A stretch of DNA of 64,000 nucleotides from Leucobacter musarum subsp. musarum (lineage in GTDB: Bacteria; Actinomycetota; Actinomycetes; Actinomycetales; Microbacteriaceae): positions 85,676 through 149,675 of the forward strand of contig NZ_JHBW01000066.1 in the NCBI RefSeq assembly GCF_001273845.1. The letters are read 5' to 3'. The translations under genes and the position numbers were made by a program. This document shows, one piece after another, positions 6,574 to 14,571 of this stretch; position 1 is the stretch's first letter; each line of letters starts with the position of its first letter. The notes under the pieces are model-generated. The model was not told the DNA's origin. It searched no databases and saw only the letters and a program-made list of their open reading frames with translations.

Positions 6574-8613
6574 TCAGCCTACTGTGCGCCCCCAGGAAAG
6601 GGACTGACCGGCGGCGCTCCGCGACTGCGGCACGCTCAGCGGGTTCGCATCGCGCAGTGCCTCCGGGAGGAATGCTGTGGGGGCGTTCTGGTAGGCGACC
6701 GGGCGGAGAAAACGGCCGAGCGCTGCGGTGCCCACCGAGGTGCTGGCATCATTCGTGGTCGCAGGCCACGGGCCGCCGTGCTGCTGCGCGGGCGTGACTG
6801 CGACGCCTGTGGGCCAGCCGTTGAAGAGTACGCGACCGGCGTGCGCGGCCAGTTCGGCGACGAGCTGCTGCAGGGCGGCTGGGGGAGCGGCTGCGGATCC
6901 CTCGGCCTCGCCGAGGTGCACGGTGCCGGTGAGGCTGCCCTCGACGAACTCGCTGACGAGTGGCGCGAGTGCTGCGTCGGCAGGCACATCGATCACCACC
7001 GAGAACGGACCGAACAGCTCCTCGGCGAGCAGCTCGCGGTGCGCGCGGAGCGTGTCGAGGGAGACGCGCACGATGGTCGGGGTGACCCACCCCTGGCCGT
7101 CGGTGTCGATGCGGATCGCGCCCGACGCGAGCTCCTCCACGCCCGCGAGGGCGCGCACCGCATCGAGCCCGGTCGCGTATGCCGCGGCGATGCGGGGGCC
7201 GAGCAGTCGGTGCTCGGACGCCGGCGCCGCACCGGCCGCGGCGCGGACTGCCTCGGCGAAGCCGGAGCCCTCGGGCACGAACACCAGCCCGGGCTTCGTG
7301 CAGAGCTGGCCGGCTGATCCGCCGACACTTGCGAGATAGTCGCCTGCGAGCGCACTGCCGCGCTCCGTGATCGCCGCATCGGTGATGAACACCGGGTTGA
7401 TGCTGCCGAGTTCGCCGTAGAACGGGATCGGTGCTGGGCGCGCGGCCGCGATGTCGGCCAGGAGGCGCCCGCCGTGCGTCGAGCCGGTGAACGATGCGGC
7501 GCGCACGCGCGGATCGCGCAGTGCTGCCACGCCGGTCTCCTGACCGTGGATCACCTGGAGAGTGCCGCCGGGGAGCCCGGCGGCGGCGATGACGCGCTGG
7601 GCGAGTGCGGCGGTCGCGTCGGAGAGGTCGGGGTGACCCGAGTGCGCCTTGATGATCAGGGGGCAGCCCGCCGCGAGGATCGAGGCGGAGTCGCCGCCGA
7701 GCACCGAGAAGGCGAAGGGGAAGTTCGACGCCGAGAAGTTCAGTACGGGGCCGACCGGGATGTGGGTGCGGCGCAGGTCGGGTCGCGCGCCGAGGGCGAA
7801 GTCGGCGTCGGCTTCATCGATGCGGGCGTCGAGGTGCGCACCCGACACGACGGCCTCGGCGAACAGCCGCAGTTGCACGGCGGTGCGGGTGACCTCGCCG
7901 GTGAGCCGCGCGCTCGTGAGGCCGGTCTCGCGCTCGGCGATCGCGACGAGTGATTCGCGCTCCGAGTCGAGCGCGTCGGCGAGGGCGACCAGCAGTTCGG
8001 CGCGACGGCGCGGGGGCAGCGCGGCGAGCTCGGGGGCGGCCGCGTCGGCTGCGGCCAGTACCGCCTCGAGATCTGCGTCGGGCGAGCTAGGCCCGTCGGC
8101 AGACGTTGCCGCAGGCGCGGTGCCGGGCCCGCGAGAGGCGCCCGTCTCGTCGTGCAGCCCGACGACGAGATCGAGTTCGACGGTAGCGTTCTTCGGGAGT
8201 CGGGGGACGCCGAATGCGGTGCGCGCATGCGCGCCCGATTCGCCGAGGACGTCGCGCAGCAATCGGGAAGCGCCCTCGGCGACGGCGGGCTGATCGTCGA
8301 ACTCTGGCCCGCTGGCGACGTAGACGGTGAGTTTGAGCAGCTGCGCGACACGGTCGAGACCGACAGCGTGCTCGATCTGTGCCAGCGCTCCCAGGGCTGC
8401 CAGCTGCGCTGCATCTTGGGCGCGCGGCACGCCGTCGTTGTCGTGCACGGCGCCGGTGTAGGCGACGGCGCCGTCGCGCTTCGGAATCTGGCCGGAGACG
8501 TGCCCGACGCCACGAGCGGCGACGAACGGCGTATACGAGTACTGGCCCTGCGAAGGGGCGGGCAGCTCGAGGCCGAGTGCGGCAAGTCGGTCGAGTGCGG
8601 AGGATGCTGCCAT
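6574..8613 (-). CDS. RidA/YjgF-like domain fused to alpha-ketoglutaric semialdehyde dehydrogenase-type ALDH
   Basis: A 679-residue two-domain protein. I chose ATG 8611-8613, behind AAGGACTCC; the upstream frame lacks a start signal. Residues about 1-155 are a YjgF-endoribonuclease-type Rid domain (FVAARGVGHVSGQIPKRDG, LDRVAQLLKLTVYV, and HARTAFGVPRLPK with the conserved Arg131). A Pro/Ser/Ala linker (156-180) leads to an aldehyde dehydrogenase of the KGSADH/2,5-dioxovalerate class: FSASNFPFAFSVLGGDSASA-like start near 293, ELGSINP with Glu401, GQLCTKPG with catalytic Cys438, and NGWPTGVAV near the end. The KdgD-like dehydratase at 14572 would make its substrate, and a shared operator supports one regulon. 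The Rid domain may handle a reactive imine or enamine intermediate; that is inference. Confidence 0.88.
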   Translation of the reverse strand: MAASSALDRLAALGLELPAPSQGQYSYTPFVAARGVGHVSGQIPKRDGAVAYTGAVHDNDGVPRAQDAAQLAALGALAQIEHAVGLDRVAQLLKLTVYVASGPEFDDQPAVAEGASRLLRDVLGESGAHARTAFGVPRLPKNATVELDLVVGLHDETGASRGPGTAPAATSADGPSSPDADLEAVLAAADAAAPELAALPPRRRAELLVALADALDSERESLVAIAERETGLTSARLTGEVTRTAVQLRLFAEAVVSGAHLDARIDEADADFALGARPDLRRTHIPVGPVLNFSASNFPFAFSVLGGDSASILAAGCPLIIKAHSGHPDLSDATAALAQRVIAAAGLPGGTLQVIHGQETGVAALRDPRVRAASFTGSTHGGRLLADIAAARPAPIPFYGELGSINPVFITDAAITERGSALAGDYLASVGGSAGQLCTKPGLVFVPEGSGFAEAVRAAAGAAPASEHRLLGPRIAAAYATGLDAVRALAGVEELASGAIRIDTDGQGWVTPTIVRVSLDTLRAHRELLAEELFGPFSVVIDVPADAALAPLVSEFVEGSLTGTVHLGEAEGSAAAPPAALQQLVAELAAHAGRVLFNGWPTGVAVTPAQQHGGPWPATTNDASTSVGTAALGRFLRPVAYQNAPTAFLPEALRDANPLSVPQSRSAAGQSLSWGRTVG
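6576..6581 (-). promoter_or_regulatory. -10-like hexamer of a leaderless manC transcript
   Basis: On the minus strand TAGGCT ends seven bases before the manC ATG and no ribosome-binding site is present. The same TANNNT-6/7 nt-start layout recurs at other genes in this window. Confidence 0.4.
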
Positions 8614-8944
8614 CGTGGGAGTCCTTTCTTCGGCGGAAGCACGGGCGCCCGCGCGGGGAGCCCGATGCAGCCAGTGAAGCGAGTCGTTGCTCCTGCGTCC
8701 AGTATTGATTCGGTCTCGAACAATGCCCCCTGGGTATCGCGAGCGTGGTGACGCAACGAGCGACAGGGTCATACCGTGAGGGACTCAATGAATGCCGAAA
8801 GGGTGTTAGACAGGTATCTTCACCGGCTTCAATACTGAGGACCATGCTTCGTCCGCCTCATCGTCGAGGACTCGTCGAGAGTGGATGCGCGACCCACCAG
8901 ACCTGCACTCGTGCACGTCGCCACACTTCGAACTTGGGAAGGTC
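8614..8944. promoter_or_regulatory. Divergent intergenic region with LysR-type operator (8771-8817) and promoter (8807-8836)
   Basis: This 331-bp gap holds no credible gene. At 8771-8817 is a 47-bp element that begins ATACC, ends GGTAT and contains GTGTTAGACAGGTAT. An element of the same length and ends lies before kdgD (14431-14477). The right half overlaps a -35-like TAGACA (8807-8812), spaced 18 bp from AATACT (8831-8836), directed at the transporter operon. CAGTATTGA at 8700-8708 mirrors TCAATACTG at 8829-8837 and may carry the -10 of the opposite RidA-ALDH transcript. This fits a LysR activator site serving both directions. Confidence 0.7.
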
Positions 8945-9814
8945 ATGAACATCGATACCTCGCACCCCACTGCGGTCAGGGATCCTCAGAGCATCGCCGC
9001 TCCGACGAGCCTCACCGAGACCATCGCCATCGCACCGGCTCGCAAACGCCGCGTGCTGCCGAGCGGCGTCGACAAAGCCATCAAGGCCGTCGTCGGCATG
9101 CTCGGCATCCTCGCGGTCTGGGAAATCATCGTCCGCGTCTTTCAGATCCCGGCCTTTCTGCTCGTCGGGCCGATTGCAGCGTTCGAGAAGCTGTTCACTC
9201 AGCCCGACTACTTCGCCCACCACGCCTGGGTGACCATCACGGAGGCCCTCGCCGGCTTCGCTCTTGGCACGGGTCTCGGGGTGCTCTGCGGCGCGACGCT
9301 CTTCTACATTCCTGCGGTGCGGCACTTCCTCTACCCCGCGCTGATCGCCGTCGACACGATTCCGAAGGTCGCGCTCGCGCCGCTCTTCATCGTGTGGTTC
9401 GGGTTCGGGTTCGAATCGAAGGCGTTCGTCGCAATGGCGATCGCGTTCTTCCCGCTCGTCATCAACACGTTCGATGGACTCTCGGCCGTGCCGAACGAGC
9501 TCAAAGAACTGGCGCGCATCAACAACGCGAGCACCTGGATGCGGATGCGCAAGATCGAGTTCTGGTACGCGCTGCCCTCGATCTTCTCGGGCGCGAAGAT
9601 CTCGATCTCGCTCGCCGTCGGCGGCGCGGTGGTCGGCGAGTTCATCGCGGGCACCGACGGCCTCGGCCAGGTGATTCTGCGTGCGAACGCCCAGAGCGAC
9701 CTCGCCACGATGTTCGCGGCGTTCATGGTGCTCGCGGCGATCTCGCTCCTGCTCTTCTACCTCATCACGGTGATCGCGCAGCGCCTGCTGCCCTGGCGCA
9801 ACCACGTCAAGTAG
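8945..9814 (+). CDS. ABC transporter permease, SsuC/TauC (NMT1-associated) type
   Basis: A 289-residue inner-membrane permease from ATG 8945, preceded by GGGAAGG. After a polar N-terminal tail it shows about six hydrophobic helices, starting AVVGMLGILAVWEIIVRVF and ending LLLFYLITVIAQRLLPW. The cytoplasmic loop ELKELARINNASTWMRMRKIEFWYALPSIF-type region (about residues 190-220) carries the EAA motif that docks the ATPase. Its best match in kind is the BPD_transp_1 permeases of taurine, sulfonate, nitrate and thiamine-precursor importers. It is the first gene of a binding-protein-ATPase-M24 operon behind the shared LysR operator. The substrate is unknown. Confidence 0.9.
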   Translation: MNIDTSHPTAVRDPQSIAAPTSLTETIAIAPARKRRVLPSGVDKAIKAVVGMLGILAVWEIIVRVFQIPAFLLVGPIAAFEKLFTQPDYFAHHAWVTITEALAGFALGTGLGVLCGATLFYIPAVRHFLYPALIAVDTIPKVALAPLFIVWFGFGFESKAFVAMAIAFFPLVINTFDGLSAVPNELKELARINNASTWMRMRKIEFWYALPSIFSGAKISISLAVGGAVVGEFIAGTDGLGQVILRANAQSDLATMFAAFMVLAAISLLLFYLITVIAQRLLPWRNHVK

Positions 9815-9869
9815 TCCAGGCGATCCTCCACGAACTGCAGTACCTCCCTGCCAGAAAGGAAGCACGCAC

Positions 9870-10919
9870 ATGCGCGCACAGAAAACAGTGGTTGCGGCAA
9901 TGATCGCCGCGACCGCGCTCCTCGCCACCGGTTGCTCGGGATCCGGATCGGGTGCCTCCGCTGACGGCGGCACCGACCAGGTCAACTTCATGCTCGACGT
10001 CGCGGTCTTGCCGAAGCACGCCCCCTTCTACGCCGCGGTCGAAGCCGGGTTCTTCAAGGATCAGGGCATCGACGTCGAAATCATGCCGGGTTCGGGATCG
10101 GCCAACACCGTGGCATCGGTCGACACGGGGCGCGTCGACTTCGGCTGGGCCGACTACAACGTGTCGATTCTCAACCGCGCCCAGGGCGCCTCGATTCGCC
10201 AGATCAACCTGGTGCAGGGCAAGTCAGCGTACGCCGCCCTCGCGCTGCCCGACTCCGGCATCAAGGATTGGGACGACCTCAAGGGCAAGACCGTCGCGAC
10301 CGAGGGCAACGGTGCCATGGTCGCGATGTGGCCCGCGGTGCTCGACAAGCTCGGGTGGCAGGAGGGCGACGTGAGCATCGTCTCGGCGGCCGGCGAGGCG
10401 AAGATTCCCGGGCTCATCGCCAAGCAGTGGGACGCGAACCTGGCGCTCTCGGTCTCGGACGGCCCGACGCTCATCGCCGAGGGGTACGATCCCGTGATTC
10501 TGAACTGGGCCGACCTCGGTCTGCTTTACTACGGCAACGGCGTCATTGCCTCCGACCAGACCATCGAGCAGAACCCCGACCTCGTGAAGCGCTTCAGCAC
10601 CGCCATGCAGCGCGGATTCGCGTGGGCGTGCCAGAGCCAGGACGAGACGGCGAAGATCTTCGACGAGCAGGTGCCCGGCTTCGACGCCGACGCCATCGAC
10701 GACGCCGTGCAGGGCCAGTGCGACCTGATGTGGGACGACGAGAACACCGAGGCCGGCTTCGGCACCATGAGCGACGCCGGCGTGCAGAAGCAGATCGACC
10801 TCGCCGCCGAGTACCTCGGCCTCGAGCACCCCGAAGAGGTGTCGCCGGCCGACATCTACACCAACGAATTCCTCGAGCCCCTCGGGCCCGACGACACGAT
10901 CGAGCAGCCGTCCGCGTAA
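9870..10919 (+). CDS. ABC transporter substrate-binding lipoprotein, NMT1/THI5-like
   Basis: A 349-residue lipoprotein from ATG 9870, behind AAAGGAAG. The signal peptide ends in LLATGC, with the lipidated Cys about residue 22, followed by a Ser/Gly linker. The mature part matches the NMT1/SsuA-like fold: VNFMLDVAVLPKHAPFYAAVEAGFFKDQGIDVEI-type opening, VDFGWADYNVS, DLKGKTVATEGNGAM and GLIAKQWDANLAL. It binds the substrate outside the membrane and delivers it to the permease at 8945. Its ligand is not deducible from sequence. The dehydratase/semialdehyde dehydrogenase partners point to a carboxylate, and the Rid domain to something nitrogenous. Both are inference. Confidence 0.9.
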   Translation: MRAQKTVVAAMIAATALLATGCSGSGSGASADGGTDQVNFMLDVAVLPKHAPFYAAVEAGFFKDQGIDVEIMPGSGSANTVASVDTGRVDFGWADYNVSILNRAQGASIRQINLVQGKSAYAALALPDSGIKDWDDLKGKTVATEGNGAMVAMWPAVLDKLGWQEGDVSIVSAAGEAKIPGLIAKQWDANLALSVSDGPTLIAEGYDPVILNWADLGLLYYGNGVIASDQTIEQNPDLVKRFSTAMQRGFAWACQSQDETAKIFDEQVPGFDADAIDDAVQGQCDLMWDDENTEAGFGTMSDAGVQKQIDLAAEYLGLEHPEEVSPADIYTNEFLEPLGPDDTIEQPSA

Positions 10920-10945
10920 GCGGCGCGGCAGAAAGGACCGTCATC

Positions 10946-11728
10946 ATGACGACCAGTGAACCGGTCATCAGCGTTCGCGACGTGGGCATGACCTACACCG
11001 CCCGCGACGGCGCGACGAACACGGTGCTGCGCGGTTGCGAGTTCGATATCGCCCCGGGCGAGTTCGTCTCCATCGTGGGGCAGTCGGGCGGCGGCAAGAC
11101 CACGCTGCTCAAGATCATCTCGGGCCTGCTCGAGAACACCGAGGGCGAGGTGCTCGTGCGCGGTCGCGGCGTGAAGGAGGCCCTGCGCGACATCGCGATG
11201 GTGTTCCAGAGCCCCACGCTGCTGCCGTGGCGCAACAACCTTGCCAACGTGCTGCTCCCCATGGAGTTCCGCAAGCGCTCGACGAAGGAAGCGAAGGCCC
11301 TCGCGCAAGAGCTGCTCGAGATGGTCGGCCTCGGCGACAAGGCGAAGAACTACTCGTACGAGTTGAGCGGCGGCATGCAGCAGCGCGTCTCCATCTGCCG
11401 CGCTCTCGTCTCGCACCCCGAGATCCTGCTCATGGACGAACCCTTCGGCGCCCTTGACGCGATGACTCGCGACTCGATGAACTTCGAGCTGCAGCGCATC
11501 TGGCAAGAGACGAAGCGCAGTGTGCTGTTCGTGACGCACAGCATCCCGGAGGCTGTGTGGTTGGCGGATCGCGTGCTCGTCGTCGGCGATCGCCCCGGGC
11601 GCATCATCGCGGACATCAACGTCAACCTGGCTCGCCCCCGGTCGAAGGACACCCGGTACGCCGACGAGTTCGCCGAGCTTGTCGCGCAGGTCGAGGGGCT
11701 GCTCGGCGTCGAGGCAGGCATCAGTTGA
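10946..11728 (+). CDS. ABC transporter ATP-binding protein, SsuB/TauB type
   Basis: A 260-residue ATPase from ATG 10946, behind GAAAGGA, that energises the importer encoded just upstream. Motifs in order: Walker A GQSGGGKTT, Q-loop VFQSPTLLPWRNNLANVLLP (the LLPWR form is typical of SsuB/TauB), signature ELSGGMQQRVSIC, Walker B ILLMDEPFGALD and H-loop FVTHSIPEAVWLADR. The length is normal. The gene follows the binding-protein gene by 26 bp and ends about 75 bp before the M24-like gene, so all four are probably co-transcribed. Confidence 0.93.
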   Translation: MTTSEPVISVRDVGMTYTARDGATNTVLRGCEFDIAPGEFVSIVGQSGGGKTTLLKIISGLLENTEGEVLVRGRGVKEALRDIAMVFQSPTLLPWRNNLANVLLPMEFRKRSTKEAKALAQELLEMVGLGDKAKNYSYELSGGMQQRVSICRALVSHPEILLMDEPFGALDAMTRDSMNFELQRIWQETKRSVLFVTHSIPEAVWLADRVLVVGDRPGRIIADINVNLARPRSKDTRYADEFAELVAQVEGLLGVEAGIS

Positions 11729-11802
11729 GCACCGCATCGGCACCTGCACCCGCATTCGCACCGGCACCGCGCACCGAAGAGAAGAGGAAGAAGACCACCA
11801 CT

Positions 11803-13455
11803 ATGGCGAAGATCATCTGCGACCCCCAGGCCGTCACCGAGCGCTATGGTTTCGTGCCCAACGAACGCCTGCTGTTCTCGGCGATCCGTCTCGATTCGTT
11901 CCCGTTCGTGACCCCGCTCATCTTCGAGGACGGCGGCGCTGAAGTGATGCTGGCTCGCCAGCAAGAGCAAGGCAACATCGTGACGGGCGGCGGCGTGGAC
12001 CCCGCGAAGATCCGCTTCTACGAGCCGTGGGTCACGATCGATCCGCGACCCGTCGCCGACTACCCGGCAGCCGCGAATCTGCCGGCGCTCGTTAAAGAGC
12101 TGGTGGGAGACCGCCCGGTCGACCTCGACCCCCGGGCGCCCTACACGCACTACCTCAAGCTCACGGGCGAGGTCGATGTGCGCGTCGAACTGCCCGAGCA
12201 GCGCCCGGTCGTCGTCGTCGAAGTCGACCAGGCCGCCGTGCTCCAGAAGTTCGCCGGCTGGCGCGCTGCCGGCGTGCCCGTCGCCGAGCGACTGATCGGT
12301 GAGGTCGACCATCTCGCCGGCCTCGAGCGCGAGCTGCGCGCCGACGCCGACACCCGGTTCTCGGCTCTGCCCGAGGCCGCCGAGGCGCTCGGGGTCGATG
12401 CGATCCTGCTCTCGTCGGCACCGAACTTCAGCGAGGTGACGGGCACCGTCTGGCAGCCGGGTGCCGCCGCGCTCTGGGCGGGCGGATCGCTGTACGTCGT
12501 CTCCGAGCACGCCGTGCCCGGGGTCGTCGGTGCCGAGACCGGCCAGTACGGTTCGGCGGCCGAAGCGATTACGGCGCTCGCCGCCGGCCCGCGCATCGCC
12601 TTCGAGGAGCAGTGGGAGCAGAGTCAGCTCGGCCTCCGCCTCACCGACGCGGGTGCGGTGCTCGTATCGGCATCGCGGGCACTCGGCTCGTGGCGCGACG
12701 AGCGCGACTTCGAGGATCTCCCGTTCCAGCTCATCGCGGCGCGTGCCTCGACGACCGCGATCGAACAGACCGTTGACTGGGCGCACGCGCAGCTCGACGC
12801 AGGGGAGACGTTCACCGAGAACATCATGTACGCGCGATACCTCGAGTTCTTGGAGCGGTTCGTCAGCGAATCGGAGATCCCGTTCACGGTGGAGCCCTAC
12901 TTCACGAACCTGCACTCATCGCAGCGCATGCTGTTCCCGGGCCCGCCGACCGACTTCCCGCTTGATGCCAGCACCACGTGCATCCAGCTCGATGCCGGGG
13001 TGCGCGTGGTCATCGATGGCGTGGTTGTCGCGACCTCCGATATGGCGCGATCCGTGCTGCGCACCCCCGAGGGGCGCGAGGCCTACGGCATCCTCACGAC
13101 CGCGGTGCGCGAGGTGATCATTCCGCAGCTGCGCGCCGGTGTCGTCTGCGAGGACGTGCACGCGAAGACGCTTGAACATCTCGTGACGGTACTCCCGCGT
13201 ATGCGAGAGATCGGGTTGCTCGGCAACGAGGTCGACTTCGAAGTCGAATACAGCAAGCGCAACGTGGGGCACCTCATGGGCAAGCAGGAGTCGTTCGCGA
13301 ACGAGCTGCGCCCCGGCTACCGCTTCGTGCTCCGTGCAGGCTCGTACGGCGCCGCCGAGATTCCGTGGCGCTACGACCGGCACGCGATCGGTACCGAGGA
13401 TCTCTGGTACATCGGCGCCGACCGCACGTACAACCTGACGCTCCGGGAGCACTGA
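11803..13455 (+). CDS. M24 (Xaa-Pro aminopeptidase/creatinase)-like protein with an altered metal site
   Basis: A 550-residue protein. I chose ATG 11803, with GAAGAGGAAGAAG upstream; an in-frame TTG at 11725 overlapping the ATPase stop is possible but would add a low-complexity Pro/Ala tail. The C-terminal half resembles a pita-bread M24 domain: QLDAGVRVVIDGVVVATSD (two ligand-like Asp with wider spacing than usual), NVGHLMGKQESF (His), LRPGYRFVLRAGSYG and GTEDLW. Where active M24 enzymes have the ligand Glu in an EPG motif, this protein has RAG (Arg), so two-metal peptidase activity is doubtful. Its place in the transporter operon suggests cleavage or binding of the imported compound. Confidence 0.8.
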   Translation: MAKIICDPQAVTERYGFVPNERLLFSAIRLDSFPFVTPLIFEDGGAEVMLARQQEQGNIVTGGGVDPAKIRFYEPWVTIDPRPVADYPAAANLPALVKELVGDRPVDLDPRAPYTHYLKLTGEVDVRVELPEQRPVVVVEVDQAAVLQKFAGWRAAGVPVAERLIGEVDHLAGLERELRADADTRFSALPEAAEALGVDAILLSSAPNFSEVTGTVWQPGAAALWAGGSLYVVSEHAVPGVVGAETGQYGSAAEAITALAAGPRIAFEEQWEQSQLGLRLTDAGAVLVSASRALGSWRDERDFEDLPFQLIAARASTTAIEQTVDWAHAQLDAGETFTENIMYARYLEFLERFVSESEIPFTVEPYFTNLHSSQRMLFPGPPTDFPLDASTTCIQLDAGVRVVIDGVVVATSDMARSVLRTPEGREAYGILTTAVREVIIPQLRAGVVCEDVHAKTLEHLVTVLPRMREIGLLGNEVDFEVEYSKRNVGHLMGKQESFANELRPGYRFVLRAGSYGAAEIPWRYDRHAIGTEDLWYIGADRTYNLTLREH

Positions 13456-13488
13456 GTCCCGTTTGACCCGCGCGGCGGTCGCCGGCCA

Positions 13489-14382
13489 CTAGGCGTCGGC
13501 GGCCGCCGCGCGCAGTTCGTGCACGATGCGGCGCGTCAGCGGACGCGTATCGTCTTCGCGCCAGACCGCGTGGAGTTCGACCGGACGCGGTTCGACGGTG
13601 ACGAGCGGGGCGTAGGTCACGCCGCGGATGCCGAGGGTCTCGGCCGATTCGGGAACGAGCGCGACACCCGTGCCGGCCGAGACGAGCGCGACCATCGTCG
13701 ACACCTGGCTCACGGTGAAGCGGTGCTTCCACCGCGAGATCGGCATCATGCGCGTCGCGATGTCGTAGAAGTATCTCGCCTCGATCGGCGAGTGCATGAT
13801 GATGTCTTCGTTGACGAGATCTTCAACCCCGATCGGACTGGTGCGGCGGGCCAGCAGGTGCCCCTCGGGCAGGGCGACGAGCAGGCGCTCGCGGTGGATG
13901 CGCTTTGAATCGAACCGGGCCGGGTCGAACGGAGGGCGTCCGATCGCGACGTCGATCTCGCTCTTCGTGAGCGCCTCGAGTTGATGCTTCGTCACCATTT
14001 CCTGCAGCTCGATCGTCACATCGGGCAGTACCTGCGAGATGCGGGCGAGCATCGGGCCGAGCAGGGTGAAGGCGCTCGACGCCGTGAAGCCGATGCGCAC
14101 GATGCCCGAGAGCCCGGCGGCGACCGTGCGGGCGACTTGCGGGGCGCCATCGGCGATGGCGAGGATGCGCCTGGCCTCGTCGAGAAATGCGCGCCCAGCG
14201 TCGGTGAGCTCCACGCGGCGGTTGCTGCGGCGCAGCAGTTGCACACCGACCGTCGCCTCGAGTCGCTGAATCTGCCTGCTGAGCGGTGGCTGCGTCATCT
14301 GTAGCCGTTCGGCGGCTCGCCCGAAGTGCAGCTCCTCCGCCACGGCGACGAGTGCTCGAACCTGATCCAGGGTGTACGACAT
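13489..14382 (-). CDS. LysR-family transcriptional regulator
   Basis: A 297-residue regulator. ATG 14380-14382 is preceded by GGAGGG, and the longer open frame upstream is rejected. The N-terminal helix-turn-helix reads LHFGRAAERLQMTQPPLSRQ with IQRLEATVGVQLLRRS (residues about 18-55), a textbook LTTR head. The remainder is a periplasmic-binding-like effector domain (IVRIGFTASSAF to PLVTVEPRPVELHAVWRE). It diverges from the kdgD-like gene across a 189-bp gap with a 47-bp operator, and the same operator lies in the divergent region at 8614. It therefore likely controls itself, the dehydratase, the transporter operon and the RidA-ALDH gene. Confidence 0.92.
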   Translation of the reverse strand: MSYTLDQVRALVAVAEELHFGRAAERLQMTQPPLSRQIQRLEATVGVQLLRRSNRRVELTDAGRAFLDEARRILAIADGAPQVARTVAAGLSGIVRIGFTASSAFTLLGPMLARISQVLPDVTIELQEMVTKHQLEALTKSEIDVAIGRPPFDPARFDSKRIHRERLLVALPEGHLLARRTSPIGVEDLVNEDIIMHSPIEARYFYDIATRMMPISRWKHRFTVSQVSTMVALVSAGTGVALVPESAETLGIRGVTYAPLVTVEPRPVELHAVWREDDTRPLTRRIVHELRAAAADA

Positions 14383-14430
14383 GCGGCCCTCCGTTGCGCT
14401 GCGGCCGGGTGATCCGGCTCTCTCACAACG

Positions 14431-14496
14431 ATACCTTCTATGCATGAAATGATCTAGAAGGGATGTTGGACAGGTATGCATGGGGGAACTTAGCGT
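14431..14496 (+). promoter_or_regulatory. LysR-type operator (14431-14477) with kdgD promoter
   Basis: A 47-bp element with ATACC/GGTAT ends, containing a second inverted repeat CCTTCTA (14434-14440)/TAGAAGG (14455-14461). Its right half, GATGTTGGACAGGTAT, matches the element at 8771-8817 in 19 of the last 21 positions. The -35-like TGGACA (14467-14472) and -10-like TAGCGT (14491-14496) are 18 bp apart, with the operator overlapping the -35, as for LysR activators. Confidence 0.7.
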
Positions 14497-14571
14497 GAAG
14501 GCATCGGATACCTGAAGCCCGATCGCCACCGCTCGCGGTGCGTGACCCACACCCACAGGAGGTTGACCGCC

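Noticed and set aside
11725..11802. TTG start for the M24-like protein overlapping the ATPase stop
   Set aside because: It is in frame but adds only Pro/Ala repeats and a Lys/Arg run, and the purine-rich stretch fits the ATG at 11803 better. It remains possible.
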